NCBI GenBank assembly: GCA_019114205.1
Contig: DXFY01000014.1
Coordinates: forward strand, 30,606 to 94,605
DNA length: 64,000 nt
Direction of reading: 5' to 3'
Origin: Candidatus Tidjanibacter gallistercoris
GTDB taxonomy: Bacteria > Bacteroidota > Bacteroidia > Bacteroidales > Rikenellaceae
Below the pieces are notes generated by a model that did no database searches, was not told the DNA's origin, and saw only the letters and a program-made list of their open reading frames with translations. Made by a program: the position numbers and the translations under genes. Of this stretch, positions 1 to 8,434 are shown one piece after another. Within the stretch, counting starts at the first letter, position 1, and every line of letters starts with the position of its first letter.

Positions 1-73
1 GCGATAAATCCGTATCCGGTGTGAAAATGGTCGAAAAGACGGCCTGTCCGCCCGGTTTTTACCCGTATCTTCG

Positions 74-81
74 TATCTTTG
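74..81 (+). promoter_or_regulatory. ricT: -7 box upstream of ricT
   Basis: TATCTTTG fits the Bacteroidota -7 consensus TAnnTTTG exactly and lies about 90 bases before the ricT start. No clean TTTG is seen 19-21 bases upstream, only a T-run, so the -33 element is weak. Confidence 0.55.
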
Positions 82-170
82 TAAGATATGGAAGAAGTTC
101 CGCGAAACCATACCTCCCGTCCGCGTTGCGGCACCGGTGCGCGGTTTCTTCGCAATAAAAAGAAAATTAC

Positions 171-1895
171 ATGGAACTGTTTCAAGATAAGTTGGATAAG
201 AAAGACTGTACCCTCGACATGGGACGCGGCTGCGAATTTTGCGGCGGCGGGGACGACGACGTGTCGGCCGGCGTGTGCGGCGGGTGTTTCAAACTGCACG
301 TCACCGACTGGCTGAAGGATTATCCCGATACCCTGCCCGGCGACATTTACGAGGTGCGCTTCAAGAATACGCGCCGCGGATATTATCAGAATGTCAATGG
401 CCTAGCCCTGAAGGAGGGCGATATCGTGGCGGTGGAGGCCGCACCGGGGCACGACATAGGCATCGTATCCCTGTCGGGCGACATGGTGGCGCGGCAGATG
501 CGCCGCGTCGGGTTCAATCCGCAGAACGGAGAGTTCCGGAAGATTTACCGCAAGGCCAAACCCTACGACATAGAGAAGTGGCAGGAGGCGATTGCGCTGG
601 AGCACAGTACCATGATAAGGGCCCGTCAGATAGCCGCCGAAATGAACCTGAACATGAAGATAGGCGACGTCGAATATCAGGGCGACAAGATAAAGGCCAT
701 CTTCTACTACATCGCGGACGAACGGGTGGATTTCCGCGAACTCATCAAGGTGTTCGCGGAGGTCTTTCACATACGCGTGGAAATGAAGCAGATAGGGGCC
801 CGTCAGGAGGCGGGGCGCATCGGGGGCATCGGTTCCTGCGGCCGCGAACTGTGCTGTGCGTCGTGGATATCGAGTTTCATGTCGGTCACTACCAATGCGG
901 CCCGCATGCAGGACATATCGCTCAATCCGCAGAAACTCGCAGGGCAGTGCAGCAAGCTGAAATGCTGTCTGATATACGAGTACGACGACTATATGGACGC
1001 CCGCCGCGAGTTTCCGAAGGTGTCGGAGCCGCTTCATGTGCTGGAGGGCGATTATTATTTCGTGAAGAACGATATCCTCGCCCGCACGATGAGTTTCAGC
1101 AGTGCGCCGGGCTCGATGGCCGGGCTCGTGTCGCTGCCGGTCGAGCGTGTCCGCGAAATCATGAAGCTGAATGCCAAGGGGATGAAACCGGAACGGCTCG
1201 AAGCGGAAGGGAGTTCGGTGCGTACCGAGAACGACCCAGGTTTCGTGAATGTCATCGGAGAAGACAGCATTACCCGTTTCGACAATGCCCGGAAGAAAAA
1301 GAAATCGCGCGGCGGCCGCGGTCGGGAGGAACAGCAGGGCGGTGAAGGACAGCGCCGGAAGCCGGAGGCACCGCGTGCAGCGAAGAACGGTGCGGAACCT
1401 TCGCAGGAGCGTGCTCCGCAGCAGCGTACCGCCGAAGGCACGAATGTAGAGGGTACGTCGCGCGGCGGCAACAACCGCCGTCGGGACGGTAATGGCAACG
1501 GCGGCCGCAGGCCAGGTACGGACGGCGGCCGTGACAACCGGCGGGGCGACCGTCCGGCAGCAGCGCGGCCTCAGTCGGAGCAGCAGGGCAAGAGTGCGGG
1601 CGGCGGCGAACGCCCGGCGGCAGGCGACCGTTCCCGGCAACGTCCGGAGCGCTCTCAGGGGCAGCAGCCGGAACAACAGAACAAACCTGCGGGTAACGGC
1701 GAACGTCCGGCGGGCGGAAGTCGTTCCCAGACTCCCCGGCAGGTTCAGGAACGCAAGCAACAGGGACAGCAGGCCGCATCCCGTAAAGAGGGGCCGCGCG
1801 GGGGCAACGGACGGCAGGGCGGTTCGAACGGACAAGGACGTTCGCAGCGTCCGGTGCCGGGCGGTGGCGAAGTACCTGCTCCGAAAAAGGAGTAG
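171..1895 (+). CDS. ricT: PSP1-domain protein RicT with long RG/Q-rich tail
   Basis: RicT (YaaT) family protein, 574 aa. In Bacillus RicT works with RicA and RicF in an Fe-S-containing complex that affects RNase Y and RNA maturation; the role in Bacteroidota is not established. The N-terminus has a Cys cluster (Cys21, 24, 36, 39). The PSP1 region spans roughly residues 60-280 and carries the conserved Cys sets GSCGRELCC (Cys223, 228, 229) and QCSKLKCC (Cys260, 265, 266). From about residue 375 to the end the protein is low complexity, rich in Arg, Gly, Gln, Glu and Pro, and probably disordered and basic, as in RNA-binding tails. The gene stands alone, with gldH about 530 bases downstream. The start follows an A-rich leader. 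Confidence 0.9.
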   Translation: MELFQDKLDKKDCTLDMGRGCEFCGGGDDDVSAGVCGGCFKLHVTDWLKDYPDTLPGDIYEVRFKNTRRGYYQNVNGLALKEGDIVAVEAAPGHDIGIVSLSGDMVARQMRRVGFNPQNGEFRKIYRKAKPYDIEKWQEAIALEHSTMIRARQIAAEMNLNMKIGDVEYQGDKIKAIFYYIADERVDFRELIKVFAEVFHIRVEMKQIGARQEAGRIGGIGSCGRELCCASWISSFMSVTTNAARMQDISLNPQKLAGQCSKLKCCLIYEYDDYMDARREFPKVSEPLHVLEGDYYFVKNDILARTMSFSSAPGSMAGLVSLPVERVREIMKLNAKGMKPERLEAEGSSVRTENDPGFVNVIGEDSITRFDNARKKKKSRGGRGREEQQGGEGQRRKPEAPRAAKNGAEPSQERAPQQRTAEGTNVEGTSRGGNNRRRDGNGNGGRRPGTDGGRDNRRGDRPAAARPQSEQQGKSAGGGERPAAGDRSRQRPERSQGQQPEQQNKPAGNGERPAGGSRSQTPRQVQERKQQGQQAASRKEGPRGGNGRQGGSNGQGRSQRPVPGGGEVPAPKKE

Positions 1896-2423
1896 GACTA
1901 GGGTATCGTCGGACGGCAGTTTCGGGAGGCGGATTTACGGGCCGTATCGGAAGCTGGTTCGTAGCGGTGTCCCAGCGGGCATCGGTACGCGGGGCAGGCG
2001 ACGGACATACGGAGTGTGTCGGGCTTTTTTCCGCATGCAGGAACGGCGTGCGCGGCAGGGAATCCGGAGGCGGTTGTCGGTGTGTGGCATTGCAGCGCGG
2101 ATGACCGGCGGAGTGGTTCGATGGGAAACCGCCGCCCGCACTGCACAACCGGGGTTTTGGGGCGTTGCATGCTGTAACGGGGACGGCAGGGGGCTGCCGA
2201 ATAGCGAAGGCAAACGCGGTGCGGTTCCGACAGGCACCGTGCCGTAATCATTTTCGGTGCCTGCTGCGGGCCGGAAGAGACGGTTCTTGCCGGAAACCGC
2301 CTGGATGAATATCCGTTCAGCACAGGGGCCTTTGTGCGGTTGCACGGGAACGAAACAAGGGGGACGGATATCGGAGAAATATCTTTTTAATTTAATGCCC
2401 TGTGTTGGTGTTGCGTTTTAATA
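1896..2423. other. Gene-free spacer between ricT and gldH
   Basis: I see no convincing gene here. One hairpin (stem 2231-2239 with 2255-2263, 15-base loop) could be a weak terminator. Near the 3' end TATCTTTT at 2380-2387 is a one-mismatch -7 box for gldH. The first 450 bases are GC-rich with few stops, so open frames on both strands are Arg/Pro-rich and look like chance. Confidence 0.5.
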
Positions 2424-2924
2424 ATGCGTGAATACATATTAAAATATTTTAATATATTTCAGGTTTCGGGCAGATGCCTGCCGTTCGTTGCGGCCGTATG
2501 CGGCATGCTGTCGCTGGCGGGTTGCAGCAGCGGGAGCGACAGTTTGTCTGCTGCGGTAGACCCGTGCGGCTGGAGGCAGGGCGAGGAGCGGGAATTCGTG
2601 TTCCGGAATACGGATACCGTATCGCTGCGGGAGCTTTCGCTTTTTGTCGTATCGGGCGGCCGTCGGCCGGGAGGATGCGATTCGCTCGCGTTGGACGTGA
2701 CGGTACGGACGCCCGATTCGCTGGAGTATACCGAACGTGTAGTCGTTCCGTTTCGGCCGGATGGGGATGCGGGTGTGGCAGGCTGCCGCGTGTTCCGCTC
2801 GCATGCCGTGCTGATGCAGGAAGGGGAGTATCGTTTCGTGGTCGGACACCGGGCACAGGAACCGGTGCGCGGGCTGCGGGCCGTTGGAATAGAGCTAACG
2901 AAAACCGAAAATGGGGAAAGATAA
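2424..2924 (+). CDS. gldH: GldH-type lipoprotein
   Basis: Lipoprotein of the GldH family, 166 aa. In Flavobacterium GldH is needed for gliding; gut Bacteroidales that do not glide keep it, with unknown role. A hydrophobic signal ends in the lipobox LAGC (Cys near residue 34), so the protein should be acylated and held in the envelope. The rest is a small soluble domain, and the C-terminal motif PVRGLRAVGIEL resembles the conserved GldH end. The stop overlaps the trmB start by 14 bases, so the two genes are probably translated together. The first codons contain a perfect AT palindrome, and no better start exists between it and the signal core. Family assignment rests on length, lipobox and the C-terminal motif. 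Confidence 0.75.
   Translation: MREYILKYFNIFQVSGRCLPFVAAVCGMLSLAGCSSGSDSLSAAVDPCGWRQGEEREFVFRNTDTVSLRELSLFVVSGGRRPGGCDSLALDVTVRTPDSLEYTERVVVPFRPDGDAGVAGCRVFRSHAVLMQEGEYRFVVGHRAQEPVRGLRAVGIELTKTENGER
2436..2455. repeat. 20-bp perfect AT palindrome
   Basis: ATATTAAAATATTTTAATAT reads identically on both strands. It lies just inside the predicted 5' end of gldH, in a strongly AT-rich patch inside GC-rich surroundings. It could be an operator or an RNA structure near the start codon. Confidence 0.6.
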
Positions 2925-3648
2925 ATACCGCAGGTTCCAGGAGAACCTGACATTCACCAATATGGTGCAGCCCGGTTTCGACGAGGTGTTCGGTCGGGAG
3001 TATTGGCTGCGGGGGCGTTGGAACGAGGATTTTTTCCGGAATCCGAACCCGATAGTGCTGGAGCTGGGGTGCGGACGGGGCGAATATACCGTTGCGCTGG
3101 CCGAGCGTGACCCGCACCGGAATTTCATCGGAATCGACATCAAGGGAGCCCGCATGTGGCGGGGCGCCAAAACGGCGACCGAAAGGAACATCCCGAACGC
3201 AGGTTTTCTGCGGACGCGCATCGAGTTCATCGGTTCCTGTTTCGCGCCGGGGGAGGTGGATGAACTGTGGATAACGTTTCCGGACCCGCAGCCGGGCAAG
3301 CAGCGGGTGAAGAAGCGTCTTACCTCGCCGCAGTTTCTCGGCCGTTATGCGGGGTTCCTGAAACCGGACGGCATCGTGCATCTGAAGACCGACTCGCGGC
3401 ATTTGCACGAATATACGAAAGCGGTCATCGAACGTAATGCGCTGCCTTTGCTGGCATGCGGCGACGATATCTACGGTACGGGCATGGCCGATGCCGCTCT
3501 GTCTATCAAGACTGCCTATGAGTGCAGGTTTCTGAAACAGGGGCTGCCGATTACCTATTTGGGTTTCACCCTCGGCGGGCGGACTCTGTTCGATGCGCCC
3601 GATTTCGACGAGGAGGACAACCTCGATGTCTCGCGTCTGGGCGAGTGA
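2911..3648 (+). CDS. trmB: tRNA (guanine-N7-)-methyltransferase
   Basis: TrmB transfers a methyl group from S-adenosylmethionine to N7 of G46 in tRNA variable loops. The 245-aa protein has the SAM-binding motif LELGCGRGEYT (residues 50-60), the acidic GIDIKG strand (about 74-79), and the family signature ITFPDPQPGKQRVKKRL (about 121-137). It ends with the usual C-terminal helix and sheet region. Length is normal. It overlaps gldH by 14 bases and is probably expressed from the same transcript; this pairing looks like translational coupling rather than functional linkage. The start ATG at 2911 gives MGKDKYRRF, which resembles other Bacteroidota TrmB N-termini. Confidence 0.95.
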   Translation: MGKDKYRRFQENLTFTNMVQPGFDEVFGREYWLRGRWNEDFFRNPNPIVLELGCGRGEYTVALAERDPHRNFIGIDIKGARMWRGAKTATERNIPNAGFLRTRIEFIGSCFAPGEVDELWITFPDPQPGKQRVKKRLTSPQFLGRYAGFLKPDGIVHLKTDSRHLHEYTKAVIERNALPLLACGDDIYGTGMADAALSIKTAYECRFLKQGLPITYLGFTLGGRTLFDAPDFDEEDNLDVSRLGE

Positions 3649-4799
3649 GCGTGCGGACGTTTCCGGTTTCGCGTCGTACGGGTTGCGGGTCGCGGCGGCG
3701 TCGGAGTTCGGCATAGCCGGAAAGCACGTCGTCCGCGTATCGTGCCGGTCGGGGCCGGTTTGCATATCGGTCGAAGACGGCCCCGGAGTATCGCGGTGCG
3801 CACGGAGGAGCAGGGATGTGCGGCGGCAGAATGTCGGCAGCGGGTGCAAGGGTGACAGACCGGAACGGCGGAGTTATCGCAGGGGTGAAGGGTATCTTTC
3901 GCCCCTGCCGCCGTTTCGGGCCCGGAGGTGCATGTGTGCTGCCGGGCCGCGCTCCGGGGAAACGGCTTTCAGCCCGTTTGTCCGGTCTTGTTCGGGGCTG
4001 GCCTTCGGGCATGGATGAACAGGTGCAGCCGCAGGTATACTGCCTGCTGCCGTTGCCTTGCTTTTGCGGTTCGGACCGCACGGGCAGCCGTTGGTCGGAT
4101 TGTGCGCTGTCGGGGTACAGAAGGTAGCCCCTTTCTGTGTGTTCGGGTACGCAAATAACCGAGTGTCCGGATATTCGTGCATCGGTTTTCCGGTCGCGGG
4201 CGGCCGGCAGGTATCCGTCTGTCGGAAATTCATAGGGAGCGGTTCCGCTCGGCGTTTGTTCGGTTCTGTCTTCCGGTCGGGGCGAAGTTCGGGCCGCCGT
4301 TGCCGGAATACAGGCGCGGTATCGGAACGGTCGGTGCATTTTGTGCGGGGGAGGCGGTATGCGGTGCATGTTCGTGGCGGCAGGTGTATGCGGTCGCGGA
4401 AACGGGCATCGGCTTCCGGCAAATGCTCTTATCCGGTCTGGCGGCACCTTGCGGCGGTCGGTCTTTGCCGGGGCGCGGAGGGGAAAGCGGGCGTTGTTAA
4501 GCAGTGAACGCTCTTGTTCGGGCCCGGAGTTGCGGCGGAGACGCGGTGTCGGGGGGGGCCGTGTAAATCGGTGCGGCAGCCTTTTCGCATTCCGGCGGAG
4601 AGGCCGGCTTGTCCTTCGGTCTGCCGGCGGCGGTTTTTGCGTGTTTGCGTACCGCGCTGTGTGGAGCCCTTCGGTAACCGCTTCCGGTCGGCTCCGTTTT
4701 CTGCGGGCGGCGGCCCGGATACGGGAAAGGTGTCGGTTCGTTATGCGGCGTTCTGTCCGACAGCCGGAGAACGGAACGGACGGGAGGCCCGCCGGTCGG
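3649..4799. other. 1.15-kb gene-free GC-rich spacer between convergent trmB and radA
   Basis: No frame on either strand gives a recognisable protein. Open frames exist only because the GC-rich sequence has few stops; their products are Arg/Gly/Pro-rich with no domain order. I found no tRNA, no strong hairpin and no consensus promoter. The region could be decayed coding sequence or hold an unrecognised RNA. Confidence 0.5.
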
Positions 4800-6167
4800 T
4801 CACTCCTTTCCGGTGAAAATCGCCTTAGGTAACTGGTCGATGCGGCTGACGCGGACGATGTCGATGTTGCCGGGCACTTCGGATTTGTCGCGGTAATAGG
4901 CCGAGACCACGATGCGGTCGAAGCCGAGGCGGGCGGCTTCGAGAATGCGCTGGTAGGTGCGGGGGGCCGGACGCACCTCTCCCGAAAGTCCGATTTCTCC
5001 GGCGCAGCAGACGCCCTGAGCGAGCGGACGGTCGAAATAGGAGGAAACGACCGCAGATACGACGGCCAGGTCGAGCCCCGTATCGGATACCTTGAAGCCC
5101 CCCGCGAAATTCAGGAAGACGTCTTTCTGGTACATCTTCAGTCCCACCCGTTTTTCCAGTACGGCCAGCAGCATGTTGAGGCGTTTGATATCGAATCCGG
5201 TGGACGAGCGCTGCGGGGTACCGTAGGCGGCATTGCCTACGAGCGACTGCACTTCGATGAGGTACGGACGGATGCCGTCGGCCGCAGCTCCCACGGCGAT
5301 ACCGCTCAGGGGTTCGTCGTAGTGGGTAAGCAGGATTTCCGAAGGGTTGGCTACCTCTGAAAGTCCTTCGCCGCGCATCTCGAACACCCCTATTTCGTAC
5401 GTGGCGCCGAAGCGGTTTTTGATGCCGCGCAGAATCCGGTACACGTTGTTGCCGTCGCCTTCGAACTGGAGCACGACGTCCACGATATGTTCCAGAACCT
5501 TCGGCCCGGCTATCGTGCCGTCTTTGGTGATGTGGCCGATGAGGAGGATGGAAGTACCCGTAGTCTTGGCGTATTTGAGCAGCATGGCCGCACACTCTCG
5601 GATTTGCGACACGCTTCCCGGCGAGGATTCGAGTACCTGGCTGTAAATCGTCTGGATGGAGTCGATGACCAGCAGGTCCGGCCGTACCGCTTCAGCCTGC
5701 CGGACGATGTCTTCGAGCAGCGTCTCGGCATAGACGAGGCATTCGCCGTCGCCCGCCGCAAGCCGGTTCGCCCGCATCTTTATCTGTTGGGGCGATTCTT
5801 CGCCGGATACGTAGAGCGTCCGCAGTCCCCGGCTGCCCAGTGCGAGCTGGAGCGCCAGGGTCGACTTGCCGATGCCCGGTTCTCCTCCGAGCAGTACGAG
5901 CGACCCCTGTACCATGCCTCCGCCCAGCACGCGGTTCACCTCCGCGCTGCCCGTATCGAGTCGGCGGTGCGTCACCTCTTCGATTTCCCCGACCGGTACG
6001 GGCCGCGACCGGGGTCGCTCGAACGGGACGGACTGTTGTTCCTCGCCGCGGCTGACCACCTCTTCCGCGAACGTGTTCCACTCGCCGCATGCGGGACATT
6101 TGCCGAGCCATTTGGGTGCCTCGTAGCCGCATGCCGTACAGAAATATGCCTTTTTTACCTTTGCCAT
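4800..6167 (-). CDS. radA: DNA repair protein RadA
   Basis: RadA (Sms) is a RecA-like ATPase that drives branch migration of recombination intermediates. The 455-aa protein starts with a C4 zinc finger (Cys10, 13, 24, 27). It then has a RecA-type ATPase core with Walker A GGEPGIGKST, a Walker B-like strand LLVIDSIQTI, and the RadA-specific KNRFG motif. The C-terminal part is the Lon-protease-like domain, lacking the Lon catalytic serine as in other RadA proteins. Full length. It lies downstream of the acetyltransferase on the same strand with a 205-base gap, so it may have its own promoter. Its 3' end faces trmB across the long spacer. Confidence 0.97.
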   Translation of the reverse strand: MAKVKKAYFCTACGYEAPKWLGKCPACGEWNTFAEEVVSRGEEQQSVPFERPRSRPVPVGEIEEVTHRRLDTGSAEVNRVLGGGMVQGSLVLLGGEPGIGKSTLALQLALGSRGLRTLYVSGEESPQQIKMRANRLAAGDGECLVYAETLLEDIVRQAEAVRPDLLVIDSIQTIYSQVLESSPGSVSQIRECAAMLLKYAKTTGTSILLIGHITKDGTIAGPKVLEHIVDVVLQFEGDGNNVYRILRGIKNRFGATYEIGVFEMRGEGLSEVANPSEILLTHYDEPLSGIAVGAAADGIRPYLIEVQSLVGNAAYGTPQRSSTGFDIKRLNMLLAVLEKRVGLKMYQKDVFLNFAGGFKVSDTGLDLAVVSAVVSSYFDRPLAQGVCCAGEIGLSGEVRPAPRTYQRILEAARLGFDRIVVSAYYRDKSEVPGNIDIVRVSRIDQLPKAIFTGKE

Positions 6168-6372
6168 CGGACAAGTATTTTCGGGTGTGTTCGATAAACG
6201 GCCGCATGAATGAACCGCCGTTGCACGACCGGACGATTGTCGCCGGTTTTCCGTTCGGAGAAGCTGGTTCCGAAACCGGTCGCACCGCTTCGTTACCGGG
6301 CGGTATCGTATCGGGTCGCTGCCGACCGTCGTGTGTTCCCTGCCTTTCGGCGGAGCGGGAATCCGCGCGGCG

Positions 6373-6927
6373 TTACCGGAGGCGGCGTTTGACGACCGCC
6401 GGGTTGCCTGCGGCCAGCGAATCGGCCGGGATGTCCCGCGTGACGACGCTGCCTGCCCCGATGATGCAGCGGTCGCCGATGCGCACGCCCGGACAGACCA
6501 CGACGCCTCCGCCCAGCCAGCAGTCTTCGCCGATTTCGATGGTTGCGCCGCGCTCTATGGGTTTGCGCCGCTCGATGGGGTCCATCGGATGAATCGGAGT
6601 GTAGAATTTGCAGTCGGGCCCGATGAGCGTATGGGCGCCGACGGTGATGCCGCCGCCGTCGAGGAAGGTGCAGTTCGCGTTGATGTAGGCGTGCTCGCCG
6701 AGCCGGATGCGGAATCCGAAGTCGCAGAAGAACGGGGTGATGAGTACCGACGAGGGAGCCCGGTCGGGAATGAGTTCCGTAAGGGCCTTTTCGTAACGTT
6801 CCGTATTGAGGCGGGAGCAGGCGTTCAGCAGTTCGAGTTTTCGCCGTGCTTCGCGGCTCAGCCGACGCACTTCGGGGTCGGTGATGTCGTACATCGCGCC
6901 TGCGAGCATTTTTTCCAGTTCGGTCAT
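6373..6927 (-). CDS. Sugar O-acetyltransferase (maltose/galactoside acetyltransferase family)
   Basis: A 184-aa left-handed beta-helix acetyltransferase that moves acetyl from acetyl-CoA to a sugar hydroxyl; the physiological acceptor is unknown. The N-terminal helical Mac domain covers about residues 1-55. It is followed by hexapeptide repeats such as IGPDCKF, IGEDCWLGGGV and IGDRCIIGAGSVV. The catalytic His lies in FYTPIHPMDP (about residue 114), and the coenzyme A-binding end AAGNPAVV is present. The gene starts 12 bases after the rseP stop, so it is probably co-transcribed with rseP, though no functional link is obvious. The family (Maa/LacA/NodL) is clear and the substrate is not. Confidence 0.9.
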   Translation of the reverse strand: MTELEKMLAGAMYDITDPEVRRLSREARRKLELLNACSRLNTERYEKALTELIPDRAPSSVLITPFFCDFGFRIRLGEHAYINANCTFLDGGGITVGAHTLIGPDCKFYTPIHPMDPIERRKPIERGATIEIGEDCWLGGGVVVCPGVRIGDRCIIGAGSVVTRDIPADSLAAGNPAVVKRRLR

Positions 6928-6939
6928 GGGGGTGCGTAT

Positions 6940-8262
6940 CTATTTGATGAACAGCCGGTAGATATCGTTGCCCGTTGCATAGATGACGAGCGTGAAGAGA
7001 AGAAGCATGCCGACGACCTGAGCGTACATCAAGAATTTGTCGCCCGGCTTGCGACCCGTGACGACCTCAGCCAGCAGGAACAGTACGTGGCCGCCGTCGA
7101 GGGCCGGTATGGGCAGGATGTTCATGACGGCGAGGATGATGGAGAGCAGTGCCGTGATTTCCCAGAATGCCTGCCAGTTCCAGCGGTCGGGGAAGATGCT
7201 GCCGATGGATAGCGGGCCGCCGAGCGATTTGTAGGCTTCGGTCTTGGGCTGGAAGACGAGTTTCAACTGTTTCCAGTAATTGTTCATTTCCTCCCCGATG
7301 CGTTTCGAACCGGCGGGTATCGCCTGCCAGAAGGTATAGTCCCGTGTGTGGACGGGAGTTACGGCCAGCATGTCTACCGCGGCACCCATCCTGCCGTCGT
7401 CGGCGATGCGGACCGGAAAGCGGTGTTCGACCGTCATTCCGGCGCTGTCGCGTTCCACGTCGATTGCGACCGTGCTCCCCTTGTGCCGGGGAAGGAGTTC
7501 GGTGTATTGGTCGAAGTATTCGAGCCGCCTGCCGTCGAGTGCGACGAGCCGGTCGCCCGGCCGGATGCCCGCTTCGGCCGCACCGCTGCCCTCGACCACC
7601 TGTCCTACGAGGAAGGGATAGCGCGGCGTGATGAAATCGACGTCTTCGGCCAGCTCGGTGACCGAAACGTCCGGCGTGCGGAACGTTACCGTGTCGCCGC
7701 CGCGGAGCACCTCGACCGTATAGTTCTGTTCGAGCAGCAGGGCGATGCGCAGCTGGCGGAAGTCTTCGTAGTCGTTTCCGTTGACCGACAGGATGCGGTC
7801 GCCGTCGCGGAAGCCCATCTCTTGTGCCTGGTCGCTGAACACATACCCGTAGCGCATGTCGCGGGTGGAGAGGTAGCTTTCGCCCCACTTCCAGCTGATG
7901 CCCACGTAGATGACGAAGGCGAGGAGGACGTTCATCAGCACGCCGCCCACCATGATGAGCAGGCGCTGCCAGGCGGGTTTGCTCCGGAACTCGTCCGGTT
8001 TCGGCTCGCTTTTCAGCTGTGCGGTATCCATGCTCTCGTCCACCATGCCGGCGAGTTTGACGTATCCGCCGAACGGTATCCACCCGATTCCGTAGCGCGT
8101 ACCCTTGCGGGTGAACGATGCGACGGGGTGGCCGAAGAAGAGCTGGAACTGTTCGACGCGCACTCCGAAGATGCGTGCGAAGAGGAAGTGCCCCAGTTCG
8201 TGTATGATGACCAGCAGCGAGAAGCTGAGGATGAATTGCAGTACCTTGATGAGTATGTCCAT
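6940..8262 (-). CDS. rseP: RIP metalloprotease RseP
   Basis: Site-2-type zinc metalloprotease of the inner membrane (M50 family) that cuts membrane-embedded anti-sigma factors and signal peptide remnants. The 440-aa protein has HELGH at residues 21-25 in the first membrane segment. A periplasmic region follows with two PDZ-like segments (about 125-290). The third zinc ligand is in PALDGGHVLF near residue 390, followed by C-terminal membrane helices. It lies between dxr (172 bases upstream) and an acetyltransferase; a dxr-rseP neighbourhood is common in bacteria. No anti-sigma factor gene is in the window. Confidence 0.96.
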   Translation of the reverse strand: MDILIKVLQFILSFSLLVIIHELGHFLFARIFGVRVEQFQLFFGHPVASFTRKGTRYGIGWIPFGGYVKLAGMVDESMDTAQLKSEPKPDEFRSKPAWQRLLIMVGGVLMNVLLAFVIYVGISWKWGESYLSTRDMRYGYVFSDQAQEMGFRDGDRILSVNGNDYEDFRQLRIALLLEQNYTVEVLRGGDTVTFRTPDVSVTELAEDVDFITPRYPFLVGQVVEGSGAAEAGIRPGDRLVALDGRRLEYFDQYTELLPRHKGSTVAIDVERDSAGMTVEHRFPVRIADDGRMGAAVDMLAVTPVHTRDYTFWQAIPAGSKRIGEEMNNYWKQLKLVFQPKTEAYKSLGGPLSIGSIFPDRWNWQAFWEITALLSIILAVMNILPIPALDGGHVLFLLAEVVTGRKPGDKFLMYAQVVGMLLLFTLVIYATGNDIYRLFIK

Positions 8263-8434
8263 AAAAACGGTTCTGGTATCGGGGCCCGGTTTCGGGCGTA
8301 CCCTTCGCCCTGCGGCGGTCGGTACGGGTTCCGTGCCGGGCCGGCTGTGCTGTGTAAACGCCGGTTGGGCTGTAATAGTATGCGGGGAGGTTCCCTGCGT
8401 GTCGTTTCCGGCAATAGCTTCCGCCGCCGGGCGG

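Noticed and set aside
402..1835. Open frame of 477 codons antisense to ricT
   Set aside because: Leu/Arg-rich shadow of the low-complexity ricT tail, no family similarity.
2231..2263. Hairpin in the ricT-gldH spacer as a ricT terminator
   Set aside because: Nine base pairs with a 15-base loop and no T-tract, 335 bases from the ricT stop: too weak to list as a terminator.
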